A stretch of DNA of 5,719 nucleotides from CAZCAQ01 sp964496905. GTDB lineage: Bacteria; Patescibacteriota; WWE3; UBA101185; UBA10185. Positions 1 to 5,106 of the stretch are shown in pieces. The stretch lies in contig CAZCAQ010000020.1 of assembly GCA_964496905.1 (NCBI GenBank), positions 1-5,719 on the forward strand, written 5' to 3'. The position numbers and the translations under genes are program-made. The stretch's first letter is position 1; the number at the start of each line of letters is the position of its first letter. Below the pieces are notes generated by a model. It saw only the letters and a list, made by a program, of their open reading frames with translations, was not told where the DNA came from and made no database searches.

Positions 1-102
1 CAAATAACCAGCGTTGAATCTAATAGAAAACTACTTGATGTAAACGGCATTCGCGAAATTACAAAAGAGGGAATTAGGCTAAAATTTCCGCAAATTAAGT
101 AA
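1..102 (+). CDS. C-terminal end of an unidentified protein (5' truncated by window)
   Basis: An open frame runs from the first base of the window to a TAA at 100-102 and gives 33 residues, ending in LKFPQIK. Codon choice (AAA, GAA, ATT, CTA) resembles that of the following tig gene, which supports a real gene end. The residues are mostly charged and polar, with no motif that I recognise, so no function is offered. The gap to the tig start is 74 nt and contains a good promoter, so tig probably does not depend on this gene for transcription. No hairpin terminator is visible after the stop. A chance open frame of this length at a window edge remains possible. Confidence 0.5.
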   Translation, partial: QITSVESNRKLLDVNGIREITKEGIRLKFPQIK

Positions 103-138
103 TCTAAGCAAAAAGTTTCTAGCAAAAACACAAGGGCA

Positions 139-167
139 TTGCTAATTTGTACAGGTTTTGTTAAAAT
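139..167 (+). promoter_or_regulatory. Promoter of the tig-clpP operon (extended -10)
   Basis: TTGCTA at 139-144 is a -35 candidate (4 of 6 matches to TTGACA). It lies exactly 17 nt upstream of TAAAAT at 162-167, which is preceded by TG at 159-160, making the extended -10 TGTTAAAAT. Transcription would start near 173-175, only a few bases before the tig ATG at 177, so the mRNA should be leaderless or nearly so. There is no SD sequence before that ATG, which agrees. The same TGnTAAAAT element occurs upstream of two other genes in the window. Confidence 0.65.
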
Positions 168-176
168 TTTGCGGTC

Positions 177-1085
177 ATGCAAGTTCAAACCGAAAAACTT
201 CCTAAAAATACAATTAAAGTAACAATTACAGTTCCTCAAGCCGATGTTCAAGGCATTTATGAAAACATGCTCGCCAAAGTGGTAGAAAACACCACAGTAC
301 CAGGTTTTAGGGCGGGTAAGGCTCCTCAGGACAAGGTTTTAGAAAAAACCGATATGAGCAAGCTTTACGGCGAAGTAGTTAACGAGGCTCTGCGTGTTTA
401 TTATCCCCAAGCCTTAAAAGAAAACCATATTGTCCCAGCAGGTAACCCAAAAGTGGAAATTACTCAGTTTGATATAGACAAAGACCTTATTTTTATAGCT
501 ACAGTGCCTCAAAAGCCTGAAATCAAGATTGGAGATTACATGGCTGAGCTTAAAAAAGTGTTAGAAGAGCGCCACGAATCAACTAAGGCAGAAAAGGCCG
601 AAAAACTTAAAAAGGGCGAGAGCATGGCTGATGTTCATGATCATTTACACCCTTCTGATGTTGTACAAGCTATAGTTAAGGTAAGCGAGCTAGAAATTGC
701 TGAAATTATGATTGAAGAAGAAACCAACAGAATGCTAAGCCGCTTGGTAAATCAAGCCGAACAAATTGGCTTGTCCTTAGATCAATATTTACAAGCCCAA
801 GGCAAAGATGCAGACCAGCTTAGAGCCGATTACGACAAAATTTCTGAACAAACAATAAAAGCCGAGTTTATTCTAGCTCAATTGGTTAAAGACAAAGAAG
901 TTAAGGTTGAAGATAGCGAAATTCGCGAAGCTTTGGCTGCTTCAGGCGTTACCGACATAGAAGCCGAAATGAAAGACGAACTAAGAGTTTTGTACATTAG
1001 GTCTATTTTAGAAAAAAACAAACTTATTACCCAAATTATGGAAGAGGCCGATGGAGGTGGCCATGCGCACGCTCAACACGAGTAA
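177..1085 (+). CDS. tig: Trigger factor, short form lacking the PPIase domain
   Basis: Trigger factor is the ribosome-bound chaperone that meets nascent chains at the peptide exit tunnel. Residues 1 to about 120 form the ribosome-binding domain, with the docking signature GFRAGKAP at residues 43-50, the same position as in E. coli. Residues from about 160 to 290 are a helical C-terminal chaperone region rich in Glu, Lys and Ala. The two are joined by a charged linker (about 128-155). Bacterial homologues are usually about 430 residues; this one has 302 because the FKBP-type peptidyl-prolyl isomerase domain between these parts is absent. It should therefore act as a holdase without isomerase activity. 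The tail ends in a small Gly/His-rich stretch (GGGHAHAQHE). The ATG is fixed by the promoter ending 9 nt upstream; no SD is present. clpP follows 15 nt downstream, presumably on the same transcript. Confidence 0.93.
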   Translation: MQVQTEKLPKNTIKVTITVPQADVQGIYENMLAKVVENTTVPGFRAGKAPQDKVLEKTDMSKLYGEVVNEALRVYYPQALKENHIVPAGNPKVEITQFDIDKDLIFIATVPQKPEIKIGDYMAELKKVLEERHESTKAEKAEKLKKGESMADVHDHLHPSDVVQAIVKVSELEIAEIMIEEETNRMLSRLVNQAEQIGLSLDQYLQAQGKDADQLRADYDKISEQTIKAEFILAQLVKDKEVKVEDSEIREALAASGVTDIEAEMKDELRVLYIRSILEKNKLITQIMEEADGGGHAHAQHE

Positions 1086-1100
1086 GCGCAAAATAAATTA

Positions 1101-1712
1101 ATGAGTACACCACAAGCAAATTTAATCCCTTTTGTTATTAAACGCGACCCAAATGGTATGGAAAGGTCTTACGACATTTATTCCAGACTTTTGGAAGATT
1201 TTATTATTTTTGTAACAGGACCTATTGAAGAAGGAATGGCAAACACCTTTATTGCTCAAATGCTCTTTTTAGAAAGCCAAGATCCAACACGCGACATAAA
1301 TATTTACATCAATTCACCAGGGGGAGAAGTTTACTCCGGAATGGCAATGTACGACACAGTCAAACACGTCAAAAACCCTGTTGCAACAATAAATGTAGGT
1401 TTGGCGGCTTCAGCAGCTGCTTTAATATTGGTATCAGGAAACAAGGGAAAACGCCTAATTTTACCCGGAGCTTTTACATTGATTCACCAAGTTTTGTCAC
1501 CAGGAATGTCTGGACAAGCTACCGAAATTGAAATTCAAGCCAAGCATATGCTTAAGCTTCGAAAAATGTATGCTGACGCAATTGCACACGACACGGGCCA
1601 AGACGTTGAAAAAGTGCTAAAGGATATTGAACGTGATAATTGGATGGACGCAGTTGAATCGAAAAAGTACGGACTTGTTGATAAAATAATGGAATCCAAG
1701 AAAACTGCTTAA
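1101..1712 (+). CDS. clpP: ATP-dependent Clp protease proteolytic subunit ClpP
   Basis: This is the serine peptidase subunit that forms the double-ring proteolytic barrel fed by Clp ATPases in the cytoplasm. The catalytic triad is intact: Ser104 in GLAAS, His129 in LIHQ and Asp179 in IERDNW, aligning with Ser111, His136 and Asp185 of E. coli ClpP. Also present are the oxyanion-side motif INSPGG (70-75), the SYDIYSRLL segment near the N-terminus (23-31) and GLVDKI near the C-terminus. At 203 residues it has normal length. The usual M-G after the nucleophile is replaced by A-A (ASAAA), a mild variation. The 15 nt gap after tig has no SD-like purine run, so initiation is SD-independent or coupled to tig. 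The clpX gene that often follows is absent; a tRNA comes next. No other promoter is evident, so co-transcription with tig is likely. Confidence 0.96.
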   Translation: MSTPQANLIPFVIKRDPNGMERSYDIYSRLLEDFIIFVTGPIEEGMANTFIAQMLFLESQDPTRDINIYINSPGGEVYSGMAMYDTVKHVKNPVATINVGLAASAAALILVSGNKGKRLILPGAFTLIHQVLSPGMSGQATEIEIQAKHMLKLRKMYADAIAHDTGQDVEKVLKDIERDNWMDAVESKKYGLVDKIMESKKTA

Positions 1713-1752
1713 GTTACTTGGTTTTTGCGTTGTTGAGAGTTTTTAGTGGCGC

Positions 1753-1828
1753 GGTCGGTTAGCTCAGTTGGTAGAGCACTTCAGTGACATTGAAGGGGTC
1801 ACAGGTTCAAGTCCTGTACCGACCACCA
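1753..1828 (+). tRNA. tRNA-Val (anticodon GAC), CCA encoded
   Basis: A full cloverleaf folds. The acceptor stem GGTCGGT/ACCGACC has 7 pairs; the D stem is GCTC/GAGC; the anticodon stem CTTCA/TGAAG closes a 7-base loop, GTGACAT, with anticodon GAC reading GUC and GUU. The variable loop has 5 nt and the T arm is ACAGG/CCTGT with loop TTCAAGT. Discriminator A is followed by encoded CCA (1826-1828). Position 32 is G where a pyrimidine is usual; it could form a G-U with position 38. It starts 40 nt after clpP with no clear promoter of its own, so it may be processed from the tig-clpP transcript. Confidence 0.95.
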
Positions 1829-1829
1829 T

Positions 1830-1869
1830 AAAAAAACAAAAACGCCTTGTGTGGGGAACAAAGCGTTTT
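1830..1869 (-). terminator. Terminator of the 83-residue gene, abutting the tRNA
   Basis: A hairpin with arms 1839-1850 and 1858-1869 and a 7-nt loop. On the minus strand it is followed by a T-rich run (five T, one G, seven T) that ends 2 nt from the tRNA CCA end. The single plus-strand mismatch (C1846/A1862) becomes a G-U pair in minus-strand RNA, so it is built for that strand. It may also stop plus-strand transcription leaving the tRNA, though only TTTTC follows there. Confidence 0.8.
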
Positions 1870-1882
1870 CTAAATAGGCGTG

Positions 1883-2134
1883 CTAAAACCTGGTTTCAAT
1901 TTCAAGTGCTGTTCTAACGCTTATCCATAGGATATCGGAGCGAGTACCTTCTTCTGTTGGTATAAATGATTGATCTACAGCTGTAAGTGCATTCGCAACT
2001 ATATACGAATTATCTTTATGAAAACATACAACATCAAACCCATCAAGATAGCCCTTTACAACAGCTATCGTGGTCTTCGCCGAAATCACTGCATTTAAGG
2101 CTTGACGCGGGTTATCAAACATAACTACTGACAT
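1883..2134 (-). CDS. Small protein of the array, 83 residues, unknown function
   Basis: The start at 2134 is chosen because a perfect AGGAGG (2141-2146) lies 6 nt upstream. An upstream in-frame ATG at 2164 is rejected because it would lie within or before the mRNA start and has no SD. The 83-residue product begins MSVVMFDNPRQALNAVIS and contains TTIAVV, FDVVCFHKDN and a last strand-like DILWISV. The predicted order is helix, strand, strand, helix, strand. The FDVVCFHKDN part resembles YDVVVHKSN of the frameshifted gene at 4871-5106, so it is probably a distant paralogue. There is no signal peptide or membrane segment, so a cytoplasmic location is likely. It has its own promoter (2165-2191) and terminator (1830-1869). 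Family not recognised. Confidence 0.8.
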   Translation of the reverse strand: MSVVMFDNPRQALNAVISAKTTIAVVKGYLDGFDVVCFHKDNSYIVANALTAVDQSFIPTEEGTRSDILWISVRTALEIETRF

Positions 2135-2164
2135 TTTCAACCTCCTATGCGGTATAGATGCCAT

Positions 2165-2191
2165 ATTTTAACATATAATTCACTTTTTCAA
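2165..2191 (-). promoter_or_regulatory. Promoter of the 83-residue gene at 1883-2134
   Basis: On the minus strand, TTGAAA (2186-2191) and an extended -10 TGTTAAAAT (2165-2173) are separated by a rather short 15 nt spacer. The extended -10 is identical to that of tig. Transcription would begin near 2158, giving a leader of about 24 nt that carries the AGGAGG site. Confidence 0.6.
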
Positions 2192-2202
2192 GCTTTTGTA
2201 GT

Positions 2203-2236
2203 AAAAAGAACCGCCTAGTTTATTTTCTAAGCGGTT
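2203..2236 (-). terminator. Terminator of the 153-residue gene
   Basis: Arms 2209-2218 and 2227-2236 enclose an 8-nt loop. In minus-strand RNA the stem is complete, with one G-U pair where the plus strand has a C/A mismatch (2215/2230). It is followed by a TTCTTTTT run (2203-2210). It lies 9 nt after the stop of the gene at 2245-2706. Confidence 0.8.
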
Positions 2237-2244
2237 AAAGATTT

Positions 2245-2706
2245 TCACCAATTGGACTTAGAGACCCAAGCTAATGGTGCATGTACATGAATTGGCAACT
2301 TTATATTCTCTCTTATAGCAGGTGTGTTGAGCCTTATATTTCCTACTCGTGTAAGTCCATAAACAGGACCAATACCCCACTCATAAGTGCCAAAATACCT
2401 AACACTATGCTCAACAATGATTATAGCGCTAAAATCTGCTACTAGTTGATCATGTGTTATATACCAAAACTTTGTAGCAGCAGCAATATGAGCGTCTAAA
2501 GAACCCCATGGTGTCAAAATATAACGGGGATAACCGTCTCTAAACTCGATAGCTAAGCTGCCTTGAACCATTGGCCAATTATAAGGATTGGGACAAAACG
2601 TTTCATCAAGCCGAGTGAGCCTACATAGACCTGCGTATCTACGCAAAGTATTTACTACTTTTAGTAAACAGCATATCAATTCCTCATTCGATGATAGGTT
2701 TCTCAA
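2245..2706 (-). CDS. Hypothetical protein, 153 residues, TTG start
   Basis: The reading frame starts at TTG (2704-2706), 4 nt after GGAGG (2711-2715). That spacing is short, but no ATG or GTG in this frame lies near the site. The 153-residue product is rich in Trp, Tyr and Pro (for example NPYNWPMVQGSLAIEFRDGY) and has no signal peptide. A central piece, SLAIEFRDGYPRYILTPWG followed by a helix-like DAHIAAATKFW, has the strand-turn-strand-helix layout of the neighbouring small proteins. This could be the shared domain inside a larger protein, but the resemblance is weak. The C-terminus (LPIHVHAPLAWVSKSNW) has no recognised motif. The gene has its own terminator and a weak promoter candidate. 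No function is assigned. Confidence 0.7.
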   Translation of the reverse strand: MRNLSSNEELICCLLKVVNTLRRYAGLCRLTRLDETFCPNPYNWPMVQGSLAIEFRDGYPRYILTPWGSLDAHIAAATKFWYITHDQLVADFSAIIIVEHSVRYFGTYEWGIGPVYGLTRVGNIRLNTPAIRENIKLPIHVHAPLAWVSKSNW

Positions 2707-2737
2707 GATGCCTCCAGTTAAATTAGTTTTGAGAAGG

Positions 2738-2764
2738 ATACTAAATGAGAGCTAGAAATGCAAA
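2738..2764 (-). promoter_or_regulatory. Weak promoter candidate for the 153-residue gene
   Basis: TTTGCA (2759-2764) and TAGTAT (2738-2743) lie 15 nt apart on the minus strand, each matching its consensus at 4 of 6 bases. The -35 follows directly on the T-run of the upstream gene's terminator. A promoter is needed here because that terminator should isolate the gene, but this particular assignment is uncertain. Confidence 0.35.
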
Positions 2765-2765
2765 C

Positions 2766-2810
2766 AAAAAAAAAGGTCATTCTGTTATGTTTTAAGATTT
2801 CAGAATGACC
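2766..2810 (-). terminator. Strong terminator of the 95/83-residue gene pair
   Basis: A perfect 10-bp stem (GGTCATTCTG at 2775-2784 with its complement at 2801-2810) encloses a 16-nt loop. On the minus strand it is followed by nine consecutive T (2766-2774). It lies 62 nt after the stop at 2873. This is a classic intrinsic terminator on the minus strand. Confidence 0.9.
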
Positions 2811-2872
2811 ACATAAGAACTATTCAAAGTTCAAACTTGAATACGCATTATCAACCCTATCTCAGCCGGTGT

Positions 2873-3124
2873 CTAAAGTAGAAACTTTGAAACCTTTGCG
2901 CCACGTACATCAAGCGAACGGTTAAACTGCAAACCATCAGCAGCCTCCTTGTTCAATTTTAGTGCGCGTGCAAAGGCCTGCTCGGGTATGTCATCGCCCA
3001 TAACAAAAATACGGTAGTATTTCTTATCTCGTGGGTCTTGCATGACAGCAATTCGCGTTTGCTCAAGCTGCACTAATACTTCTTCTATCGTATTACAATA
3101 TCTCCTTCCCATCTTTATTTTCAT
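2873..3124 (-). CDS. Small protein of the array, 83 residues, overlapping its upstream partner
   Basis: The ATG at 3122-3124 overlaps the TGA of the upstream 95-residue gene as ATGA, pointing to translational coupling; a GTG at 3130 is a less likely start. The 83-residue product has a helix (about 12-23, TIEEVLVQLEQ), strand TRIAVMQ, a charged turn DPRDKK, strand YYRIFVMG, then helix IPEQAFARALKL. This is the common layout of the array. The C-terminus (SLDVRGAKVSKFLL) is basic and lacks an obvious last strand. An internal AAGGAG-like sequence at codons 7-9 leads to no usable start. Because this is the only co-translated pair in the cluster, the two products may form a complex. Family and function are unknown. 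Confidence 0.8.
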   Translation of the reverse strand: MKIKMGRRYCNTIEEVLVQLEQTRIAVMQDPRDKKYYRIFVMGDDIPEQAFARALKLNKEAADGLQFNRSLDVRGAKVSKFLL

Positions 3125-3408
3125 GAACACGTATAACCTGCCTCACTTAAAACTTTTAGGACTTTGGGTCGAATTTTTGCTGCATCAGAAGAGGATATAG
3201 CTATGAAAAAAACAGTCACGCCATTTTGTTCCTCTGTTTGTACCGTCCCAAGACCTTCTTGCGCAAGATGATGGCATATTGAGGAAGGTGCGTAAATCCT
3301 ATACCACAAAGCTCCACCCAATGAGCAAATTCCAACGCTGCCATACTCTGCAGCTATTAGTGCGCTTGTAAGATCGTCGAATTGGCCAACATGTATAGTC
3401 ACAGTCAT
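3121..3408 (-). CDS. Small protein of the array, 95 residues, first gene of a coupled pair
   Basis: The ATG at 3406-3408 follows GGAG (3417-3420) by 8 nt. The 95-residue product starts MTVTIHVGQFDDLTSALIAA, a strand and helix. It continues with strand GSVGICSL, strand LWYRIYAPS, a helix around HHLAQEGLG, strand VTVFFIAIS and a final helix (IRPKVLKVLSEAG). It has no membrane segment. The fit to the array pattern comes from the WYRIY strand, comparable to YYRIF in its downstream partner. It is driven by the best-matching promoter of the cluster, which overlaps a perfect palindrome (3459-3473) that may be an operator. It is the only small gene here with such a candidate control site. Function unknown. 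Confidence 0.82.
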   Translation of the reverse strand: MTVTIHVGQFDDLTSALIAAEYGSVGICSLGGALWYRIYAPSSICHHLAQEGLGTVQTEEQNGVTVFFIAISSSDAAKIRPKVLKVLSEAGYTCS

Positions 3409-3441
3409 TACTCATTCTCCATTTACGTACAATATATTGGC

Positions 3442-3469
3442 ATTGTAACCTAAATAAGTGATTTGACAA
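3442..3469 (-). promoter_or_regulatory. Promoter of the 95/83-residue gene pair
   Basis: TTGTCA (3464-3469, 5 of 6 to consensus) and TACAAT (3442-3447, 5 of 6) are separated by 16 nt on the minus strand. Transcription would start near 3435 and give a leader of about 27 nt carrying the GGAG site. Unlike most others in the window, it has a strong -35 and no TGn extension. Confidence 0.7.
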
Positions 3470-3473
3470 ATCA
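3459..3473. promoter_or_regulatory. Perfect palindrome overlapping the -35, possible operator
   Basis: TGATTTGACAAATCA is a perfect inverted repeat with 7-bp arms around one central base. The -35 hexamer (3464-3469) lies wholly within it. A dimeric repressor bound here would block RNA polymerase. It is too short-looped to be a useful RNA hairpin and lies upstream of the expected transcript start, which favours a protein-binding site. The binding protein is unknown. Confidence 0.45.
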
Positions 3474-3517
3474 AAGCGCACAAATATGCTTGAGGTAAAA
3501 ATTCAATATTAAGAGTA

Positions 3518-3550
3518 TCGACCTTAGCACTGTAATAATACTAAGGCCGA
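3518..3550 (-). terminator. Probable terminator downstream of the nonsense-broken gene
   Basis: Arms 3518-3527 and 3541-3550 give a 10-bp stem in minus-strand RNA, including one G-U pair where the plus strand has A/C (3521/3547), with a 13-nt loop. No T-run follows directly, so termination may be weak. It lies 24 nt past the stop at 3575. Confidence 0.45.
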
Positions 3551-3574
3551 TGTTAAAACGCATGGAGTTTGTTA

Positions 3575-3820
3575 CTACAGAGCTTCAACCTCCTGTTTGG
3601 TAATTGGGACCTCTGCAGACCACCAGCCAAGCAACTCCCCAGAATCAGTAAATTTTTGGGCAAACTGTTGTAACGCAGTAGGAATTCCTGCTTACGGATC
3701 CAACAAAATACAGTACTTCCCTGAACCATGTCGGGCGGGAATGTGAACGGCAACTATATATTCACCTGCCTGATTTGCGACTTCGCGAGCTCTTTCAAAA
3801 CTATCCACAATTTGGGCCAT
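3575..3820 (-). pseudogene. Array gene broken by one in-frame TAA (81 codons)
   Basis: The ATG at 3818-3820 follows AAGGAGG (3827-3833) by 6 nt, among the best SD sites in the window. The frame reads MAQIVDSFERAREVANQAG, then YIVAVHIPARHGSGKYCILLDP, then TAA at 3692-3694. It stays open without a shift for 38 more codons (AGIPTALQQFAQKFTDSGEL onward) to TAG at 3575-3577. The restored length of 81 codons matches neighbours of 83 residues, and the layout (helix, strand, strand, helix, strand-like GWWSAEVPI) matches too. A single substitution from CAA, GAA or AAA would explain the break. The 42-residue piece might still be made. A sequencing error or a very recent mutation is also possible, since the rest of the frame shows no further decay. 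Confidence 0.75.
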
Positions 3821-3848
3821 ACCTAGCCTCCTTTATTAGAATTTTGTA

Positions 3849-3877
3849 ATTTTAATACATTAATAAAAGTTTTAAAA
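3849..3877 (-). promoter_or_regulatory. Possible promoter of the nonsense-broken gene
   Basis: TAAAAT at 3849-3854 on the minus strand is the same -10 hexamer as for tig and the gene at 1883. The best -35 at 17 nt (TTTTAA, 3872-3877) is poor and lies within the palindrome AGTTTTAAAACT. The leader would be about 22 nt, in line with the other array genes. Confidence 0.35.
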
Positions 3878-3890
3878 CTGGGTGTTTTTT

Positions 3891-3918
3891 TTAACAAATG
3901 CTAAAATCGCAATATAAG
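3891..3918 (+). promoter_or_regulatory. Promoter region of the alpha/beta hydrolase gene
   Basis: Two overlapping possibilities exist. An extended -10 TGCTAAAAT (3899-3907) would start the transcript 6-8 nt before the ATG at 3921. Alternatively, TTAACA (3891-3896, 5 of 6) with TATAAG (3913-3918) after 16 nt would put the start at or just inside the ATG. The first fits the coding start better. Either way the leader is very short, and there is no SD. Confidence 0.5.
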
Positions 3919-3920
3919 CT

Positions 3921-4805
3921 ATGTCTAACCTAAGCGATATAAACACTCAAAAATATAAATATAGGCTTGTTTCCAACCTAAACATCCCTTTTCCATATAA
4001 GGCGCTGCATAAGGATAATTTTGCAAATAAAGCCACAACGCTTTCAGAAGTCATAAAAAATACAAAAACACAGTTAATTCCTAATTGGAGCTTTTTAAGC
4101 ACCCACGGTAATTTAGAGGCAAAAACTGAGATTTATTTTTCTAACGAATTTAACCCTTTAAAACATACTTTTGTATTTCATCATGGACTTTTAATTACAA
4201 ATCATAGGCATAATTTACAAGTTTTTACTTCTAAAGAATTTCACGACATTTTTAACGTGGTTAGCATAAAAATGGCTTGGCATAAAAGTGCTCTAGAAGG
4301 CGTAAAAGTAGGACTTTCGGATTTTGAGCACATTTTGCTTATGATTTCGTCTTCGGTGCTTGCCATGGAAGAAATGGTTAAATTTCACCGCAAAGTGTCT
4401 GATAAAAAAATCGTTTTATGTGGAACTTCGATGGGTGGAATTGTTTCATCTAATCACTTTTTCTATCTAGATACCGCTGATTTGTATTTTCCGCTTGTTG
4501 CTTATCCAAATTTTGGCAGAATGCTAATTCGCGATAAATACAAGCTTCTAATTGCCGATTTTGACAAGGCAAGTGCATGTGAGGCATATTTGAGCAGTAT
4601 GGATGTTCCTGAAGATATTTTAAAAAATGCCGACAAAACCAAGGTTTTTCCAATTTTGGCCGAAAACGATGAGTTAGTAGAATTTGAGGACTCTCGGAGA
4701 TTTTGGGAAGGGTATGACGTTATGACAACTCAAACAGGCCATTTTGACATTATTAAGGACCGAGAAAAAATTAGGAATTTGATTATTGCCAAGGCAGGGG
4801 AGTAA
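3921..4805 (+). CDS. Alpha/beta-hydrolase fold protein
   Basis: The 294-residue product has the marks of an alpha/beta-hydrolase. The nucleophile elbow is GTSMGG with Ser170 (strand KKIVLCGTS before it), the oxyanion strand is FVFHHGLL (84-91), a likely acid is Asp250 in ILAENDELVEF, and the late histidine is His274 in TGHFDII. The triad Ser170-Asp250-His274 thus looks complete. There is no signal peptide, so it is probably cytoplasmic. The substrate cannot be told; esterase or peptidase activity would suit the fold. It is the only plus-strand gene inside the cluster, with AT-rich codon use and an SD-less, nearly leaderless start like tig and clpP. This suggests it belongs to the core genome and not to the array. 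A hairpin follows at once but is oriented for the opposite strand. Confidence 0.85.
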   Translation: MSNLSDINTQKYKYRLVSNLNIPFPYKALHKDNFANKATTLSEVIKNTKTQLIPNWSFLSTHGNLEAKTEIYFSNEFNPLKHTFVFHHGLLITNHRHNLQVFTSKEFHDIFNVVSIKMAWHKSALEGVKVGLSDFEHILLMISSSVLAMEEMVKFHRKVSDKKIVLCGTSMGGIVSSNHFFYLDTADLYFPLVAYPNFGRMLIRDKYKLLIADFDKASACEAYLSSMDVPEDILKNADKTKVFPILAENDELVEFEDSRRFWEGYDVMTTQTGHFDIIKDREKIRNLIIAKAGE

Positions 4806-4839
4806 AAAAAAGCACCTTTATATTTTTTACAAAGGTGCT
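4804..4839 (-). terminator. Terminator of the frameshifted gene, shared end with the hydrolase
   Basis: A perfect 9-bp stem (AGCACCTTT at 4811-4819 with 4831-4839) encloses an 11-nt loop. On the minus strand it is followed by a run of seven T (4804-4810) that overlaps the hydrolase stop codon. It therefore ends minus-strand transcripts and could act weakly on the plus strand, where no T-run follows. Confidence 0.85.
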
Positions 4840-4870
4840 CTAAGCTCAACGTACTAAAGAAGTGCACAAG

Positions 4871-5106
4871 TCAATTTTGCAACAAGCGCTCCTTTATCAA
4901 TTGGGCAACTTTGACAGGAAAAACAACGGTATTATTCCTATCTGGTTCGGGACGCCCAAACTTTTTGGTTAACTCATCGATTTTTGCTAAGTTACTCTTG
5001 TGTACAACCACATCATATTGGTCGGAACCAGGCTCATTGTATATTAATACAGCGAGCTTATCATTTGCAGTGTTGCAACCACAATACTAAAGTTGTTATA
5101 AACCAT
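4871..5106 (-). pseudogene. Array gene broken by one frameshift
   Basis: The ATG at 5104-5106 follows GGAAGG with 6 nt spacing and reads MVYNNFSIVVATLQMISSLY before TAA (5044-5046). In another frame, open from about 5085 to TGA at 4871-4873, the sequence ANDKLAVLIYNEPGSDQ, YDVVVHKSNLAKIDELTKKF and GRPEPDRNNTVVFPVKV follows with no start codon of its own. The span is 236 nt, two more than a multiple of three; joining the frames gives about 78 residues, the normal array size. YDVVVHKSNL and FGRP match TDVVVIHTSNL and YGEP of the 66-residue protein at 5322-5522, so both are paralogues. The shift probably lies near 5063-5083, where TGCAA occurs twice. Its terminator and promoter are intact, which suggests recent loss. 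Confidence 0.72.

Noticed and set aside
2135..2164. Ten-residue N-terminal extension of the 83-residue gene from an ATG at 2164
   Set aside because: The extension would start just before the expected transcript start, has no SD and contains the perfect AGGAGG that serves the ATG at 2134.
2822..2841. Inverted repeat around TTCAAAGTTCAAACTTGAA in the 3' region of the gene pair
   Set aside because: The arms need a bulge and leave almost no loop, no T-run follows, and the strong terminator lies just beyond.
3299..3481. 60-residue minus-strand open frame
   Set aside because: It overlaps the 95-residue gene and its promoter in a different frame and has no SD.
3617..3624. GACCACCA, matching the tRNA 3' end, as a possible att copy
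   Set aside because: Only 8 bases match, inside the codons of the nonsense-broken gene; this is within chance.
3692..3694. Stop-codon recoding as an explanation for the in-frame TAA
   Set aside because: Known recoding in reduced bacteria concerns UGA. TAA ends clpP, the hydrolase and the first partial gene here, so it is a real stop.
3553..3753. 66-residue minus-strand open frame
   Set aside because: It lies in another register of the nonsense-broken gene, has no SD, and its Leu/Arg/Ser-rich product looks like a frame shadow.
4450..4653. 67-residue minus-strand open frame inside the hydrolase gene
   Set aside because: Antisense shadow of a gene with an intact catalytic triad; no SD or promoter.
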